Assembly: GCA_005408345.1 (NCBI GenBank)
Contig: SEMN01000133.1
Span: 1-64,000 of the forward strand
Source of the DNA: Macquaria australasica
Taxonomy: Eukaryota; Chordata; Actinopteri; Centrarchiformes; Percichthyidae
Direction of reading: 5' to 3'
DNA length: 64,000 nucleotides
Of this stretch, positions 44,856 through 57,552 are shown piece after piece. Under the pieces are notes generated by a model. The model was given only the letters and a program-made list of their open reading frames with translations, ran no database searches and was not told where the DNA came from. Made by a program: the position numbers and the translations under genes. How positions within the stretch are numbered: the first letter of the stretch is position 1; every line of letters starts with the position of its first letter.

Positions 44856-46414
44856 ACTGCCCTTCAATATCAGGTAAATGAACATCTTTAAAATCATGTG
44901 ATGATATTTTATTGAATTAGGGTTAGGTCAGTATTCAGGTTCGAATACAAGAACATTTAGATAAAGCAGTCCCAGACTCAGACACACCTAGATTCACACT
45001 TCTCCTCCTCCTGCAGACTGCCCTGCTGTTGCCCTGTGCTCTCATATCCACTCACACACAGGCAGGCGGGCCTGGCCTCACCTCAGCGAGGTTCTGTCCT
45101 CTGGCCTGAAGCCTGCTGGATTGTTATAATTCATCACAACACACAGATATGCACACACATTGAGATACACATGCACAAGCTCTGGCCTTGTTTCTAGGAG
45201 TTTGTGATGTATTTTAATCTCTTGTGCTCTCTGTCCTTGTATCTCTGTAGGCCACAAATGTGTGGATGCTTGTGTGTGTGTGTATGGGTATGTGACTTAA
45301 TAAATCTTAATACCTGCACACATGGAGTAAGTGTTTAAATGCCCTTTTGTTGCAGGTAGCTGTACATCAGTGCAGAGTGTTAGTTCTGCATGGTTAGCTA
45401 GGTGACTTGGCATTTAGACTGCTGCTGATAGCAGCGCCCTGTGGTAAGGACTGTGTGTGTTTTTGCATGTGAACGCATTTGTGCGTGCTAATCATGTCCC
45501 ATGGTAGCAAAAGAAAGACAGCTTGTAGAGGAGACTGAGGACGCCCATTAGCCCAATGAAACACAGTTTTTATTATGAGATTTAAAAACAAAATTCAAGA
45601 ATTAGATCAACTTGATCAGCAAACATTTGATGATAACGCTGCCTTTCCCAGACTTTGTTAAAGAATATTAAAACTGAGTGTAGTTAGTATAAATGAAATC
45701 ATGATTCTGAAACGGCACAGCCTATTTCTTGCTCACAATGTATTCAGAGACTGATTTTGGTGAATAGTTTTGGGAAAAATTGTTTTCCCTAATTGAAAAT
45801 CAGTAGCAAAGTCTAATCACAGCCCAGCAAGTGGTATGTTCCTCCAATTGTTTTATTTTATTCATTTCTTTATTTTATGCACATTGATCAGCATGTGTAA
45901 ATGTCCTCATTTTCATGTTGTTCCTCGACCAGATGTTGAATTAGCCATTAATATTTGTAATAAAACAGCATGTAAAATCAAAACAGGAGAAGGAAGAAAA
46001 CACGAAGGCTGCTGAACCAAGAATTAAAAGCTAAACAATAGAGTGAGTGAACCAATATGCAGAATATACTTTTGCACTTTGCTGCCTGCCAGTTCTTACT
46101 TGTCCTGTCATTTTAGATCCGCCATTCCCTCTCTGTCCTCAGCTTTTTCTGCTGTTCCCCAGTAACGTGAACATCATGCCCACCTGCCCCTCATTCCCCT
46201 TAATAAATGTAGGTACATTCCCACTAGCACTAGTCCTCCAGCAGATCGTCTGTTGTGCTGCAGAATTCCAGCCTTTAACCTGTTCTTCCTGCCTGTTAGT
46301 TCATGATCTTTACTTGTTTGGGTTTTTGTCTGGTGGACCTCTGTCACTATTTAAGAGACTGCCTTCCCCATCATCTCATCTGTGCTTATTACGACCCATA
46401 TGTATGTTTATTGT
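44856..46414. other. Non-coding DNA, no recognised element
   Basis: A short TG patch at 45271-45293. The 173-codon frame 46047-46568 runs from unique DNA into the repeat at 46415 and has no recognisable domain. Confidence 0.5.
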
Positions 46415-46756
46415 TAGGACGCGACCTATAAAAAGCGACAAAATCCGCATAGGGAGGAGGTCGGGGTGGATGGATGGGTCAAACAACACAGGACTTTCAC
46501 CCAGGAGAACGCTATTCGTGTCCCGTGTGAGACCAAAAGTCAACGTTGACTTACTTTACGTAACTTAACTTATGTGCGAAACGTAGTTATTTTAACCCAA
46601 ACCATGATCTTTTCCTGAACCTAACCAAGTAGCTTTGGTGCCTAATCCCAACCAAACTGCGACCGTTTCACAACGTTAACCACATGTTTATTATTGTTAC
46701 CATGACGACGAAGGTCTGGTACACCTATATATGTCGTTTTGGGAGATACTGGCTAA
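46415..46756 (+). repeat. Interspersed teleost repeat ('CCTAAACCTAACC' type)
   Basis: Recognisable wording includes GCGACAAAATCCGCATAGGG, AACACAGGACTTTCACCCAG, AACCCAAACCATGATCTTTT, CTGAACCTAACCAAGTAG, TTTCACAACGTTAACCACAT and TATATATGTCGTTTTGGGAG. A shorter, more diverged relative lies within 32280-32470. No coding capacity. Class unknown. Confidence 0.65.
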
Positions 46757-47520
46757 CAACCTAGTCTGTCATTTAGGTTGGATGACTTGTTGCTATTTAA
46801 AGATCCTCTCCAGACAGGTTTTAAGACATATAAAAACACTCTGCTTTGAATAATAATCTGTGTCAGATTTTTCCACAAAAGAGGCCAATTGCTTAGTTAA
46901 AATTACATCTACTTCTTCCCCTTTAAAAAGTCCAGAATCTATGAATACGCAAATATTGTTCATTTCAACAGTTCAACAGTTTAACTACTAGACACAAGAT
47001 GTCTCCTACTTCACTAAAAAGTATGTGCACTTGAGGTTCCATGCTCGTAGGTACTTGTCCTAAACTCAGATTTAAGGTGAACGCAGAGAAACTTTCTGAA
47101 TGTGAAAGCAGCCTTCTAGTCTCAAACTCTGTGCATGCATCATTCTGCAAAGCGAAGGTCGAACATCCAAGTGAAGTAGCAAAGCAGAACACATTTCTGA
47201 GGGTGAGTAAATATTATTTAAAGAAAATAAAACATAAACAGAGACCATGAAAATTAGATAGCCAGTGCAAGCAGTTAAAGCACGACAACATATAGTCATT
47301 AGTAGTTGATGGGGGGTAAGGAAGATCCACATTATTGCATAGTGCATCCAAACTGAAATGGCATCTGTCTCAATTTAATTCCTACATCACCGTGCCAGAC
47401 CTCAGTGAGGAAAGACACCATTTTAGTATGACTTTTCCAGGCTGGGAGCTGTGTTACATGGCAAGCTATATTTGTGAGTTCATGTGTGGCCTGTGGGATA
47501 TACTAATGTTTGGCCATGTC

Positions 47521-47521
<1 letters not shown>

Positions 47522-47564
<43 letters not shown>
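47522..47564. repeat. (TG)n microsatellite
   Basis: About 21 TG units. Confidence 0.97.
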
Positions 47565-47565
<1 letters not shown>

Positions 47566-47840
47566 CTGAATGTGTGGCCCGTGGGATGTGGTATCATGTA
47601 AATGTGTGGGAGCCGGGCTCTGTAATGGCTATTGGCAGCTTTAATTGTAGCTGTGCTGACAAACAACTACAATTCATCCTCCTCTTCATTTACTCCAGTT
47701 AGCTCACGCTCCCCTGCCGCCATAGTGTGTGTTGTTTGTGTGTGTTAGTGGAGGAAAGCTGTTTGTCTCAAACCAGCTGTTGCTTGTCCGATATGGTTAG
47801 AGGTCAGAGAAGCAGTTGTGTGTGTTGTGTACAGGGAGTA

Positions 47841-47841
<1 letters not shown>

Positions 47842-47879
<38 letters not shown>
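47842..47879. repeat. (TG)n microsatellite
   Basis: About 19 TG units, about 280 bp from the preceding array. Confidence 0.97.
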
Positions 47880-47880
<1 letters not shown>

Positions 47881-49317
47881 TGTTTGAGTCTTTGTTACAG
47901 ATGTTTTGACAGGTTGAAAAAGAAGAAAGAAAGACAATCAAATAGTTTTGAGTGAAGGGGGAAAAACATTTTAAAATTCTTTTTGAACCCTGCAGTGAAT
48001 GTCAAAAAAAAGCTGATCTAATCCCTCTTGACTTTGTCAACCTGCCTGTCTGCTTCACTTCTCTTTGTTTCTCTGTCTCTGTGTCTGTCTGTCTGAGGTT
48101 CGCGGGGAGGTCATGTTGTCATGTCCTGTCTTTCTCTGAGCGTGTTCGTTCCTGGCCCGCTCACGCTTCAGCAAGTCGTCGTTACAGGTGTTTGGATAAG
48201 ATAGGAAGGAAGAGAGGGAGACAAAAATAAAAGATGTAAAATAGTTTGAGGCGTGAGAAGAACTGTTTTTTTGAAATCTGCGTCCCAAGAGTGGATGTTT
48301 GAAAAGCACTGATACAGCCTCAATACTGTTGGGGTTCAAACGGAGTTCAGCCATATTCATGCTGATTTCGACTAATCTCTTGCTCCTCTTCCTCAGCTTG
48401 AAGACATTAGCAGCACTAACAACTCTCTTTTTATCTTTATCTTTGTATAGCTGGAGTTCCATCCAATTATTTTTGTGAATTATTAAGTATATGAAGAGAA
48501 GCTGAAAGTTTTCACACTCTTGAAGGAATTTGTTCTGTAAATATTCTCAAGAAATTATTATAAATATGGATGAAAGCAAGTTTGTGTGGTAAATGATGAT
48601 GCACCTGTAGGAGTGGTATGCATTTCAAAACAGCTCAAAAGTGGTTTAGATGTCCTTGAAATGTCTTTGAAACGTCTGTCAAGTGTCACACACACTGTAA
48701 CTGCTTTTAAAACCCAATCTGGTTTGTTGCATTTAAGGAATCAATTCCAGTTCTTTGTTTCTGTTTTTTTTTGACAGCATGAAATATGAAAGACATCAGG
48801 AGACACAAAAGCATAATAACAGTTTGACAAATACTAATACATTCTTAAAATATTGTTTTTGTCATTCAAGAAGCGTTTTTATCCACTAAAACTCCAAATT
48901 AATTTTATGTTTTTGCAAATTTCAAATGTTTCCCTTGACAACCAGATAAGATAAACACCGTAGATTGTGTCTCTTTCTCCCTCTTTTTCCATGCTAACTT
49001 TTCCACAGTGCCCCGTTTCTCTCAGTCTTCTTGACCTCTCCTTCTCTCTCGCTTTCAGTGCCGATATTCCCATGCACCTCGCGTCACCAGCTGCCACAGC
49101 TTGATGCTCCTGTCCCTGTCCTCCCTCTGTTCGTCTTTATCCCGCCTTCATCTCCCCTCTCTGTCCTTCCATCCATCTATTCAGCTCCTCGGGGGGAGAG
49201 CTTTGAGGCCCTTCCGTCCGCTCTCCTCCTCCACCACAGCCGATCCTGTGTGAAGGAGAATCATATGGAGCCTTTGAACGGGATTCGGCGCTGCTCTTGG
49301 TGCTATATGTTATCTCT

Positions 49318-49321
<4 letters not shown>

Positions 49322-49361
<40 letters not shown>
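49322..49361. repeat. (TG)n microsatellite
   Basis: About 20 pure TG units followed by GAGAGA. Confidence 0.97.
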
Positions 49362-49363
<2 letters not shown>

Positions 49364-51086
49364 AGACCAAGGGAGGCATTCCCCCTGGAGCTCACTAAAA
49401 TTCCTACCTGTGAGCCACACTGGCGAGCGGCAGAGAAAGAGGGGCCCTTGGGAGAACTTATGATAAAACACCTTCCTCTCCTTAACATGTCCACTCATTT
49501 TTATTCCAATTCCTCCCTCTCTCTCCTCACCTCCTCTCTCCACTGATGCTTTGTTGCCGTCTGAAAGGAAATGAAACGCTGTAACATGAAAAGGAGCTTC
49601 TCATCCTGAAGTTGGACTCTTTTTTTTCTTTTTTTCTCTATCTCTCTCAACTCAAGTCTGTTTACTGTTTTTTTTTTTAAATTTTATTCCCACCATCCTA
49701 TTCTCCATGTCTCCTTCACACATTCTCTCCATCTAATACTTATACTTGGACACACACACACACTTCACATAATGCACGTCCCTCTCATGTTAAGGACTGA
49801 AAATGAATGTGTGTGCAGGGGAGGGTTTATACATTTTATTTTAGCTTATTATATATATTTATTTTTATATTTACAAAAAAGATCTTTGTGGGCTTTTGGT
49901 GGTTATTGTGAAAATTATTATCCATTTACATATTTAGATTTAAAGTAGAGTACATCATCTTTACATTATTTATGTTTGTCCTTTTTTAGATATTAATGCT
50001 AAAACAACTCAATAAGTCAATGGGAGAAAACAAACACTTCAGCCACCCCCCCCCAATAATTTTCATACAGTCCCTTACATAACATATTATTATTATTAGT
50101 GAATACATTCCACAACATTTAATCCATAACATATTTTATCAACTTGCTAAAGTCAGTCCTCTAAATATTGTGTTATGTTAATAATTCTGTTTTTAATAAA
50201 TGTTGAGGTATAAAATTAACTAAAGAGGATATATAGAAGTTACAATTTGAGTTGCTGCTGGGTTAGGCACAGAGTCAATGCTGAGAGCTCAGCTCAATGC
50301 TAATACGTTGGAATATAATTTATATAACTTATAAACAAAAACTGCTATATTTATGCTAATGAAATGTAAAAAAAAATAATTTAAATGTGACTATTACATG
50401 TAGATATTCAGAAATGTTGTCTCTTGTTTGAACTTCTGCTGAAAACTTACGACAAACTTTTAAAGCTCAGCAGAAAACAGGGCTAAAGGTCAATTCATTT
50501 CAATTTTGTGCAGTTTGGTGTCATCGCTCTCTCAATAACACTCAGGTGCATTTGGTCCAGATGTGCCACAACGTAAAAATAGAGCATAACAGCTGTAAAT
50601 GAACATAATGAACCATCCTGCTTATCATCTTTTCTGTTTGTTTGGCAGAAAGCCACCACAGTTCACATTTTTGGGACTTAATACCACTCCAAATACGACG
50701 GGTGTTGACGATTATTGTTGTCAGGTGTTGCACGAGTCGTCTTTTATGACAGCTTTGCCTCTGGGCTGCGATCGGTGGGCACTCTCTCCCTGTTGAATGT
50801 GCAAGTGGCTGTAGAGCTGTTGTCTCCTCTTTGACAGACACAATCTCATGAGGGCATAATTCAGCTGCACTGAAACATGACCCAGTTAAATCAGGCAGTG
50901 TTTGTTGGGAATAAAAGCAGTCAATGAAGATCCTCGCAAAGATGCGGAGCCTCTGAAAGCCGAGGTCTTGGGACTTTATGTAAAAGCAGCTGTAGTTGGT
51001 GCTGTGTGTGTTTGGATGGCTGCCTCGGCTTGACCGTGTTCCTCTCCTCAAACTCGCAGCCACCGACCGCAACAATGCAACTCTCA

Positions 51087-51290
51087 GCGGGCAGCGAAGA
51101 TAGAGATAGCAGACAGGAAGGACAGGAAAGTGAGGAGAGGGAGGAGGAAGATGAAGAGAAATGCAGGAGGAGGGGGGTAGAAGAAACGAGAAAGATACAG
51201 AAGAAATAAAAGAAAAAGAAACGGCAAAGGTGAGGGACAGTAGGAGACAGAGAAACAAAGAGTGAGCGAGAGAAAACCAAGGCAACGAAA
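51087..51290. repeat. Purine-rich low-complexity tract
   Basis: About 200 bp in which the plus strand is nearly all A and G, for example GAGGAGAGGGAGGAGGAAGA at 51132-51151. Confidence 0.85.
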
Positions 51291-51454
51291 GTGTCAAAAA
51301 TGAGCAGCTTAAGAGCTTAGCCAGCATTAGAGACGCTTAATTTTCCAGTGAAACCATCTCAGTCTCACTTGTACAACGTCAGGAGACGAGAGCCTTAAAT
51401 GCCCAGAGGAAAATAAAGCACTATTTCATCATTTGTTTCTCACTCCACTGACAC

Positions 51455-51470
51455 TTATTTATTTATTTAT
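51455..51470. repeat. Short (TTTA)n repeat
   Basis: About four TTTA units. Confidence 0.85.
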
Positions 51471-51550
51471 GTATTAATCTTGGCCACTTTGTCATTACTC
51501 GAGTCTCTGAGGTATTGAGAGATAAACAATAAAAATGTTCAGATTGTCTT

Positions 51551-51566
51551 AACAACAACAACAACA
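51551..51566. repeat. Short (AAC)n repeat
   Basis: Five AAC units. Confidence 0.9.
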
Positions 51567-52065
51567 GTAGCAAACTGATATGGAGGTGCTGCTCATCAGC
51601 GACAACTCTGTCAAGACTTCAAAACATTAAAGCATCGGAGGGATAGCTTGTGAGCATCAAAGGAGCAGGGATCTGCCTGCAAACGTCAATGAAAATCTTC
51701 ACAATGAGGTGAATTTAAAGAATTCCTTTCTTTTTTTCCCCATCAGTTGTCTCTTCTGCCAGTGAAGCTGGAGCAACAGAGACATTAAACTGGAGACATA
51801 TCTCTTGGGTGATCAACTACTTCAGGTTTGTAGAAGTCTTTGAATACATTGAACTGTTGGCTCAGGGGTATTTGAGGTATATCTGTGGAAGTTAACGCGC
51901 TGCCACCATTCTTATGTGCTTTGACTTTTACTTCCAAATCCACGAGCAGCAGCATGTCTAGACTTAATAATAAAAGTATTGGGAATCGCTGCTTGGGTTC
52001 AAGTCTGCTCTTGCAAAAGCAGAGGGTTTTCTTGCATCATCTCATTTCCAGGCACATTTTCTGAG

Positions 52066-52420
52066 TGAGAAGGTGAGCGATGAGAGGAGGAAGTGAGGGA
52101 AAATTAGAGGAAATGTGCAGACGGGGAAGAAGGAGGGAAGTAAAAGGAGATAAGAGGTGAAATGAGTAAAGAGGGGAGGGCGGGAGAGGAGAGGATCATG
52201 GACTAGAAAGAGGGAAGAGACAAGACCCCGGCGTCCAACGATGAGGGAAAGTGAGCTTGGCCTGAGAGACTCAAACCCCACTAGAGAGTCTTCTCCCCAA
52301 AATACAGAGCCCTCCTCCGCTCTCACAAGAAGGGAGGGAGCAGAGAGAGTTCACCAAAAAGTCACAGGAGGAGGAAGGGAAAAAAAGTAGGGGGAGAAAC
52401 TGCCAGGGAAGATGAGAGGA
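52066..52420. repeat. Purine-rich low-complexity tract
   Basis: About 350 bp of mainly A and G on the plus strand, with a less skewed stretch at 52195-52330. The minus-strand frame 52042-52326 is a composition artefact. Confidence 0.75.
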
Positions 52421-53039
52421 AACCTTTACCTACATGTATGCTGTCTAAACTCATCCCTCCCTCAGCAAAAAGCAGTTATCTCGTTTTTATCTGCCGAAAA
52501 CCCGTTTCGTGACCTCATTTTTACCTCTTCCTTCTCATTTAGCCCCGAGAAACACAGCGAGGATTAAGTCAAATGAGACGGTTAAAACAAAACACTGTTT
52601 ACGAAGGAGGTGAGAAAGATGGATAGACACACACACAAACATGCTGTGAAGACAAGATACACGAACACAGACCCAAATTTTCATGGGTATGTTTTGGACT
52701 CAACCCAACTCAAGCTATTATGTTGTCTTTTTGAATTAGTTTCATCTAATGTAATGTAACCTTTTCTTTTTTCTTTTTTTCCCAGTAATTTTTCTTGCTG
52801 TTTTTAGATGTTGCCACACATGCACGGTTACTACACCTCTGAGAGGAACTGTTCAGAAATATTTTTTTTAGATCCCCTTTAAACGATTAAATGGTAAAAA
52901 ATGAAAACTGTAGCAAGAAGTACTTTCAAATAAAGGTCTGGGAAAGATTAATTAGTCAGGTAAGATCTGCAAAGGTGGAGGCAGTTACAGATGGATGTCT
53001 TGTACTTTGAGGTGAAAATTTGAAATAATTTTGCCGATT

Positions 53040-53780
53040 CGAATAATTTCTTAACGATTCACAGTCACGAGAAACAGCTGGGCGTGGCTTTTGTTTGTCA
53101 TGACAATGAGGCTGTAGCTAGTGACGTAGAAGTACTGGGCAGGATAAACTGTTGTGCATCAAGAAATAGCAACAGCTAACCCTAAAACCACAAATTGTTG
53201 TTTTTACATTGCTTTTTTGTGAATACATTAAAGAAACAAGAAACAAGCTAGGTTAGCAGTTTGCCCCTTCTTGCAGTCTTTATGCTAAGCTAGGCTTTTT
53301 GCCTCCAGGCTTCAACTCTGCACTTGACGCGTAGACGAGCGGGTGGTATTGATCTTCTCATCTCACAGTTCGTTTACACAGGAGGCGTTTCAGCCGTGTT
53401 TTTCAGTCGTCCGTCTCAAGCGCGGCTGACAGAACAGATATGCTACAGCTTTAATCAATATAGCTGTGTACACTGGTGGTGCAATGGCTCATGTTTTGCT
53501 TGCGCTATACACTCGTAAACGCAACCCTGAAGTGTCTGTTCAAGTCTTTTTCTTCCTTTTTATGTGCGTAACTACAGTGATTGTGTGTTGGGCTATGAGT
53601 GCTGCCAAAAATGCGGGCAACCTACACTCTGTGCCTGAACGCACCCCGTGTAGACAGACGGAGGATGGAAGCTGCTGTGCTAACGTGCTGCTCTTGCTAT
53701 GCAGGCCGCGTAGACATTGTGTCACTCTCTTAAACGAAAACAAGTTAAGTGTCCCAAAATGTCGAACTATTTCTTTAAGC
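53040..53780 (+). repeat. Teleost repeat probably split by an insertion
   Basis: The left part (GTTAGCAGTTTGCCCCTTCT, CAGTCTTTATGCTAAGCTAG, GGTATTGATCTTCTCATCTC) and the right end (TCCCAAAATGTCGAACTATT, TCTTTAAG near 53753-53779) are the two sides of a common percomorph repeat. In that repeat, as I recall it, they lie only a few tens of bases apart. The intervening ~365 bp (about 53370-53735) is not recognised and is the candidate insertion. The 117-codon frame 53466-53819 spans the insert and is not supported as a gene. Confidence 0.5.
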
Positions 53781-56700
53781 TCAGTGGCTGGATCACTGTT
53801 TAAATGCACAGCTAAGTGATCAGATCACCATTCATAATGCTGTGACGTTACAGCGTTTTTCTGACTGTCTTCAGGTCAGACTGATTTTAAGTTCACTCTG
53901 TCGCTGGTTTGAACTTTTCCGATCACATCAGTACAAAAACTCATTCTATTTAAGCATTGATTACAAGGTTAATATCAGTGGCCTATTGTATCTGCACAAC
54001 AGCCTGCATCATAATTGTTTCCGTGGCTTCCGTTGTCTCTCAGAAAGCTTTGAACCAGGATGTATTCTAATTAATATCACGCCTGAGCTGACAGTGGCGC
54101 TTTGAGTCACCAGCGAGGAAGGTTTGGGTCAGTGACACTGATGATTCACTACACTCAGTTCAGCTTGACGATTTGATGTTTGAGATTTGTTTGTTCATGT
54201 ACTGAACACCTCTAATGGCAGCTGAAGAGCCTGCACACCATGACCAGAGCAACAAGTCTCAGGTGTAACAGACTGCTATGTTGCAAGCGATTGTGCACAA
54301 ATGGATTGCAGGAGCAGAGAGGAGGAAGGTGAAGCCCTTAAACCAGTGGGAGGAGTGTGGCCTAAAAAAAGAACGTAGTGGATGGATAGATGCAGGATGG
54401 AGGACTTTTTAGAACATATGTATATGTGATGTTGCTGCTCTGAAAACTGAACTTAGACATTTTGATGTTATGCATAGATTTTAATTTTATTTCTACACAA
54501 TTTAGTTTCGAATACGTTTGACTTTGGTAAGGAAAGATGTAATAGTCGGCCAGTGGGAAGGCTTATCTCAGTGGTCCACAGGTTCTGGCTTCATGACAAC
54601 ATGATGCAAACACACAGCGATAAGATCACATGCCTCAAGTGTGTTTTTACTTTTTGCTGTCCCCCACATCCACTCCTTTAGGCCCCGTACCTGGCCGCAG
54701 TATACAACCTCCCACTCAAACTCAGACACACGCACAGACAAATTAACACACACTTCTGCTCTTTAACTGAAAATATTTTCGTGATGTCTGCTCTGCGACA
54801 TCATGCCTTGTAGGGGTTTTAGACTGTGCTACAGGTATGGCATTACTCAGTTGACATGTCTTTAGCTGGCATGTGTGTGTAGGTGTGTTTTGTCTGCCTG
54901 GCAGTGTACTGTTCCCGGGGCCCCTGCACTCGTTTCCCTGTTTCATTCTGTCGCCTGCTGCAGTCCCAGCTCTGTCTTCATGGTGACGTGTCAGATTTGC
55001 ACTAATCCTCAGGATGAGGATGCCGTGCAGCCTGTGGCGTTCCCCCTCCCTTTTTTTTCTCTTCTGCACTCTGTTTTCACTCCTCCCTCTCTGTCTTCCC
55101 CTTTTCCTTCTTTACTTTGTCTGTGCTTCTCTATAAGGCTGATCTCTGTCTCCTCCTCGGTCTCTGTCCCTGTAATCGCGTTTTCCTGACAAATCGGGGC
55201 TGTGTTGTAAGGCGTGTTTGCTAGGAGCGTGTGAGCCCGTGTATGTGTGCACAGTGTTTGTGTGTCTGTGGATAAATGATGTGTGTGTGTGTTTGTTGAG
55301 TCAACAAGTGCGAGTGGGATTGCGTCAAAATGTGTGATGATGACAGCTGATGAAATTGTCAAAGCATGCATAAGTGCTCGAGCGTGTTCATGTATACGAG
55401 ACCTGCCACCTGGTTGACTCTGCTTTCAGGTGCTTTCAGGGCCAATTAGCACTTCCCCTTGAATAGTGTTTTTCCTCACAGTTTAATTCATTAACAAATT
55501 CGCTGTCTGTGCTTCTACATCCGTTTTGGCAGTGAATAATTTGTTCCAAAATTAGACATACCTGTATACCACCAAGTGATACATGTTACAATGATTAGTT
55601 CCTTGAAAAATCATCGTGGAAGTCCGATCAGGAAGACTGTTTCATGTTTATCCTTAAGATTTCAGTGCTGGCTGATTTGGCGATACCCGTGGTTACCGTG
55701 TATACAGCCAGACAAACTAACAGTGTTTTAATAAAAAAAGTCAGTCAAAAACAATTTCAACTGTGATCACAGTCAAGTTGGTTATCTTGCTGAGGAGTTG
55801 GAGGTGTGCAGCCTGTTGTCTGCAACTCTTCATCCAACAGGCTTCTTTTTGTTCCATTACTCGCAGCAATATTTAGACCTGATCTGCTGACGGAAACATG
55901 CAGAAAATGGCTCTGACAAAAACATTGTGTTTCCTGTGGCTGCTGCACAATAAAAGCCACCCATGTTTCACCAGTCGAACACTTTTAATGTGAAGCAGCG
56001 ACAGTAAGATGTTATACATTAGATAAAATTGCACTGGATTACATACATTCATTGTTTTAATGTGAATCCCTAGTGCTTGGGAAGGCAATCTGAATCCGGC
56101 ACTAGCAATAAAAACTAGGAAGATAATTACTGAATGTAAATATATTAAACAGTTATTGCAGACAAATACCGACCATAAATTGAATCAAAAAGAGTGGGTT
56201 GCGTTCATGACACTTAAGGATTATAACTTTAATGTATTTATTTTGGTTATTTTTTCCATTTCCAGCTCAATCAACTGACTGAGTGTGTTCGCACTTTTCC
56301 CTTTAATCAATCAGATTTCGCTACCACCTCCGTGAGAAAGTCATCACATTGCTGTCAAACTCTGAAAACTGTCATTTGAGTGCCCAACTGATGTGACCCA
56401 CCTCCACCCCATTCAACTCCAGTTTTCATCAGAATCAGCTGATCCTTCTCGAGAGCTCATTAGAAATCTGTCTCCAAATCACATCCATCCATATCTTCAT
56501 CTATTGGTCTTCACTCTTTCACCACCACCAGCGTCTAGACTCCTGTTCAGTTTAAGGATTGACTATCTCCGTAAATTAATGACTTCACTGTTTACTTATT
56601 CTGTAAGACTGCTATAGCAAAAACCAATCTGTTTTCATTTTGCTTTTCATTTGATTTTTATATTTGGATCCATGCAAAGAGCCTCCCCACCCCAAGAGGA

Positions 56701-57331
56701 TCCACTCACATCAGGAAAAAAAAATCAGTAAAAGTAATATTGCAAACATCAAATCAACCTCCAGCTAAGATTTGATTAAAGAGCGACACCTCCCTTGATG
56801 TGCATCCTGCTCTGTGAGCTCCAGTCTCTTCTTCTCACCCCTTTTCTATCTCTCTATCTTTCTCCCTCTCACATACATTTGTTTGTTCAGGTTTTTTCTT
56901 TTTTTTTTGCAGTTGTTTACCCGTTTTCAGCCTGTCATCTTGTCGTCAACAGAATCGAGGGAGAAAAGCACCATACCTGACCAAGAAAAGGGAAGTGAAA
57001 TCACTGGAAAAGTATTTGCATAAGCCTCAGGGGAGGATGGAGGGTCGGGGGAAAGGGGAAGAAGGAGGGGGGTTGATAGTAGGATAAGGGGGATGTTCTA
57101 TTTCTGTCGGATCTGGGCTGGGATCAGTAGCAGATCGGGGCTCAACGCATCACTCAGCCACTACAAAGATAAATATATAATTGAAAGGGGAAGAGAAACG
57201 GAGACGTGTGGGATGACAGATGTGTGGTTCAGACTCGAGTCCAAACCTTTGAGGTGATCTGATGCACATCATTATCCGATGTTTTCTTCTCACCCATGCG
57301 TACCTACATATATATTTGTGTAATGTGTAAT

Positions 57332-57339
<8 letters not shown>

Positions 57340-57365
<26 letters not shown>

Positions 57366-57366
57366 G
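57340..57366. repeat. (TG)n microsatellite
   Basis: About 13 TG units. Confidence 0.95.
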
Positions 57367-57532
57367 CTACAAAGGACTTTGTGGACAGACTATTTGATGA
57401 CTGCCGTGCGAGTGTGTTTTTCATCATCTATGCGTGTTTGTCTTGGATTTTGAGCAAACAAATGTGTGTACATTTGCACTGATATGTGATTGCAAGTGTC
57501 TTGGACGATTAAGTAGCATTTTCTGTTTAGCT

Positions 57533-57552
57533 GTGTGTGTGTGTGTGTGTGG
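57533..57552. repeat. (TG)n microsatellite
   Basis: About 10 TG units. Confidence 0.93.

Larger units (their letters stand above)
46757..53039. other. Non-coding DNA with TG arrays and purine tracts
   Basis: More than 6 kb without a recognised transposon. It holds three TG arrays, short TTTA and AAC runs and two purine tracts. The longest open frame of the window (minus 50542-51327, 261 codons) crosses one purine tract and shows only Ser/Leu/Phe-rich low-complexity sequence in its first third. Confidence 0.5.

Noticed and set aside
46047..46568. 173-codon plus-strand open frame
   Set aside because: Runs from unique DNA into an interspersed repeat, so it cannot be one conserved protein.
49031..49546. 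171-codon plus-strand open frame
   Set aside because: Reads through a TG microsatellite as Cys-Val repeats.
50542..51327. 261-codon minus-strand open frame
   Set aside because: Longest frame in the window. Its first third is Ser/Leu/Phe-rich because it reads the complement of a purine tract, and the rest has no domain, splice or promoter support.
53466..53819. 117-codon plus-strand open frame with Cys-rich middle
   Set aside because: Spans the boundary between an unknown insert and a known repeat.
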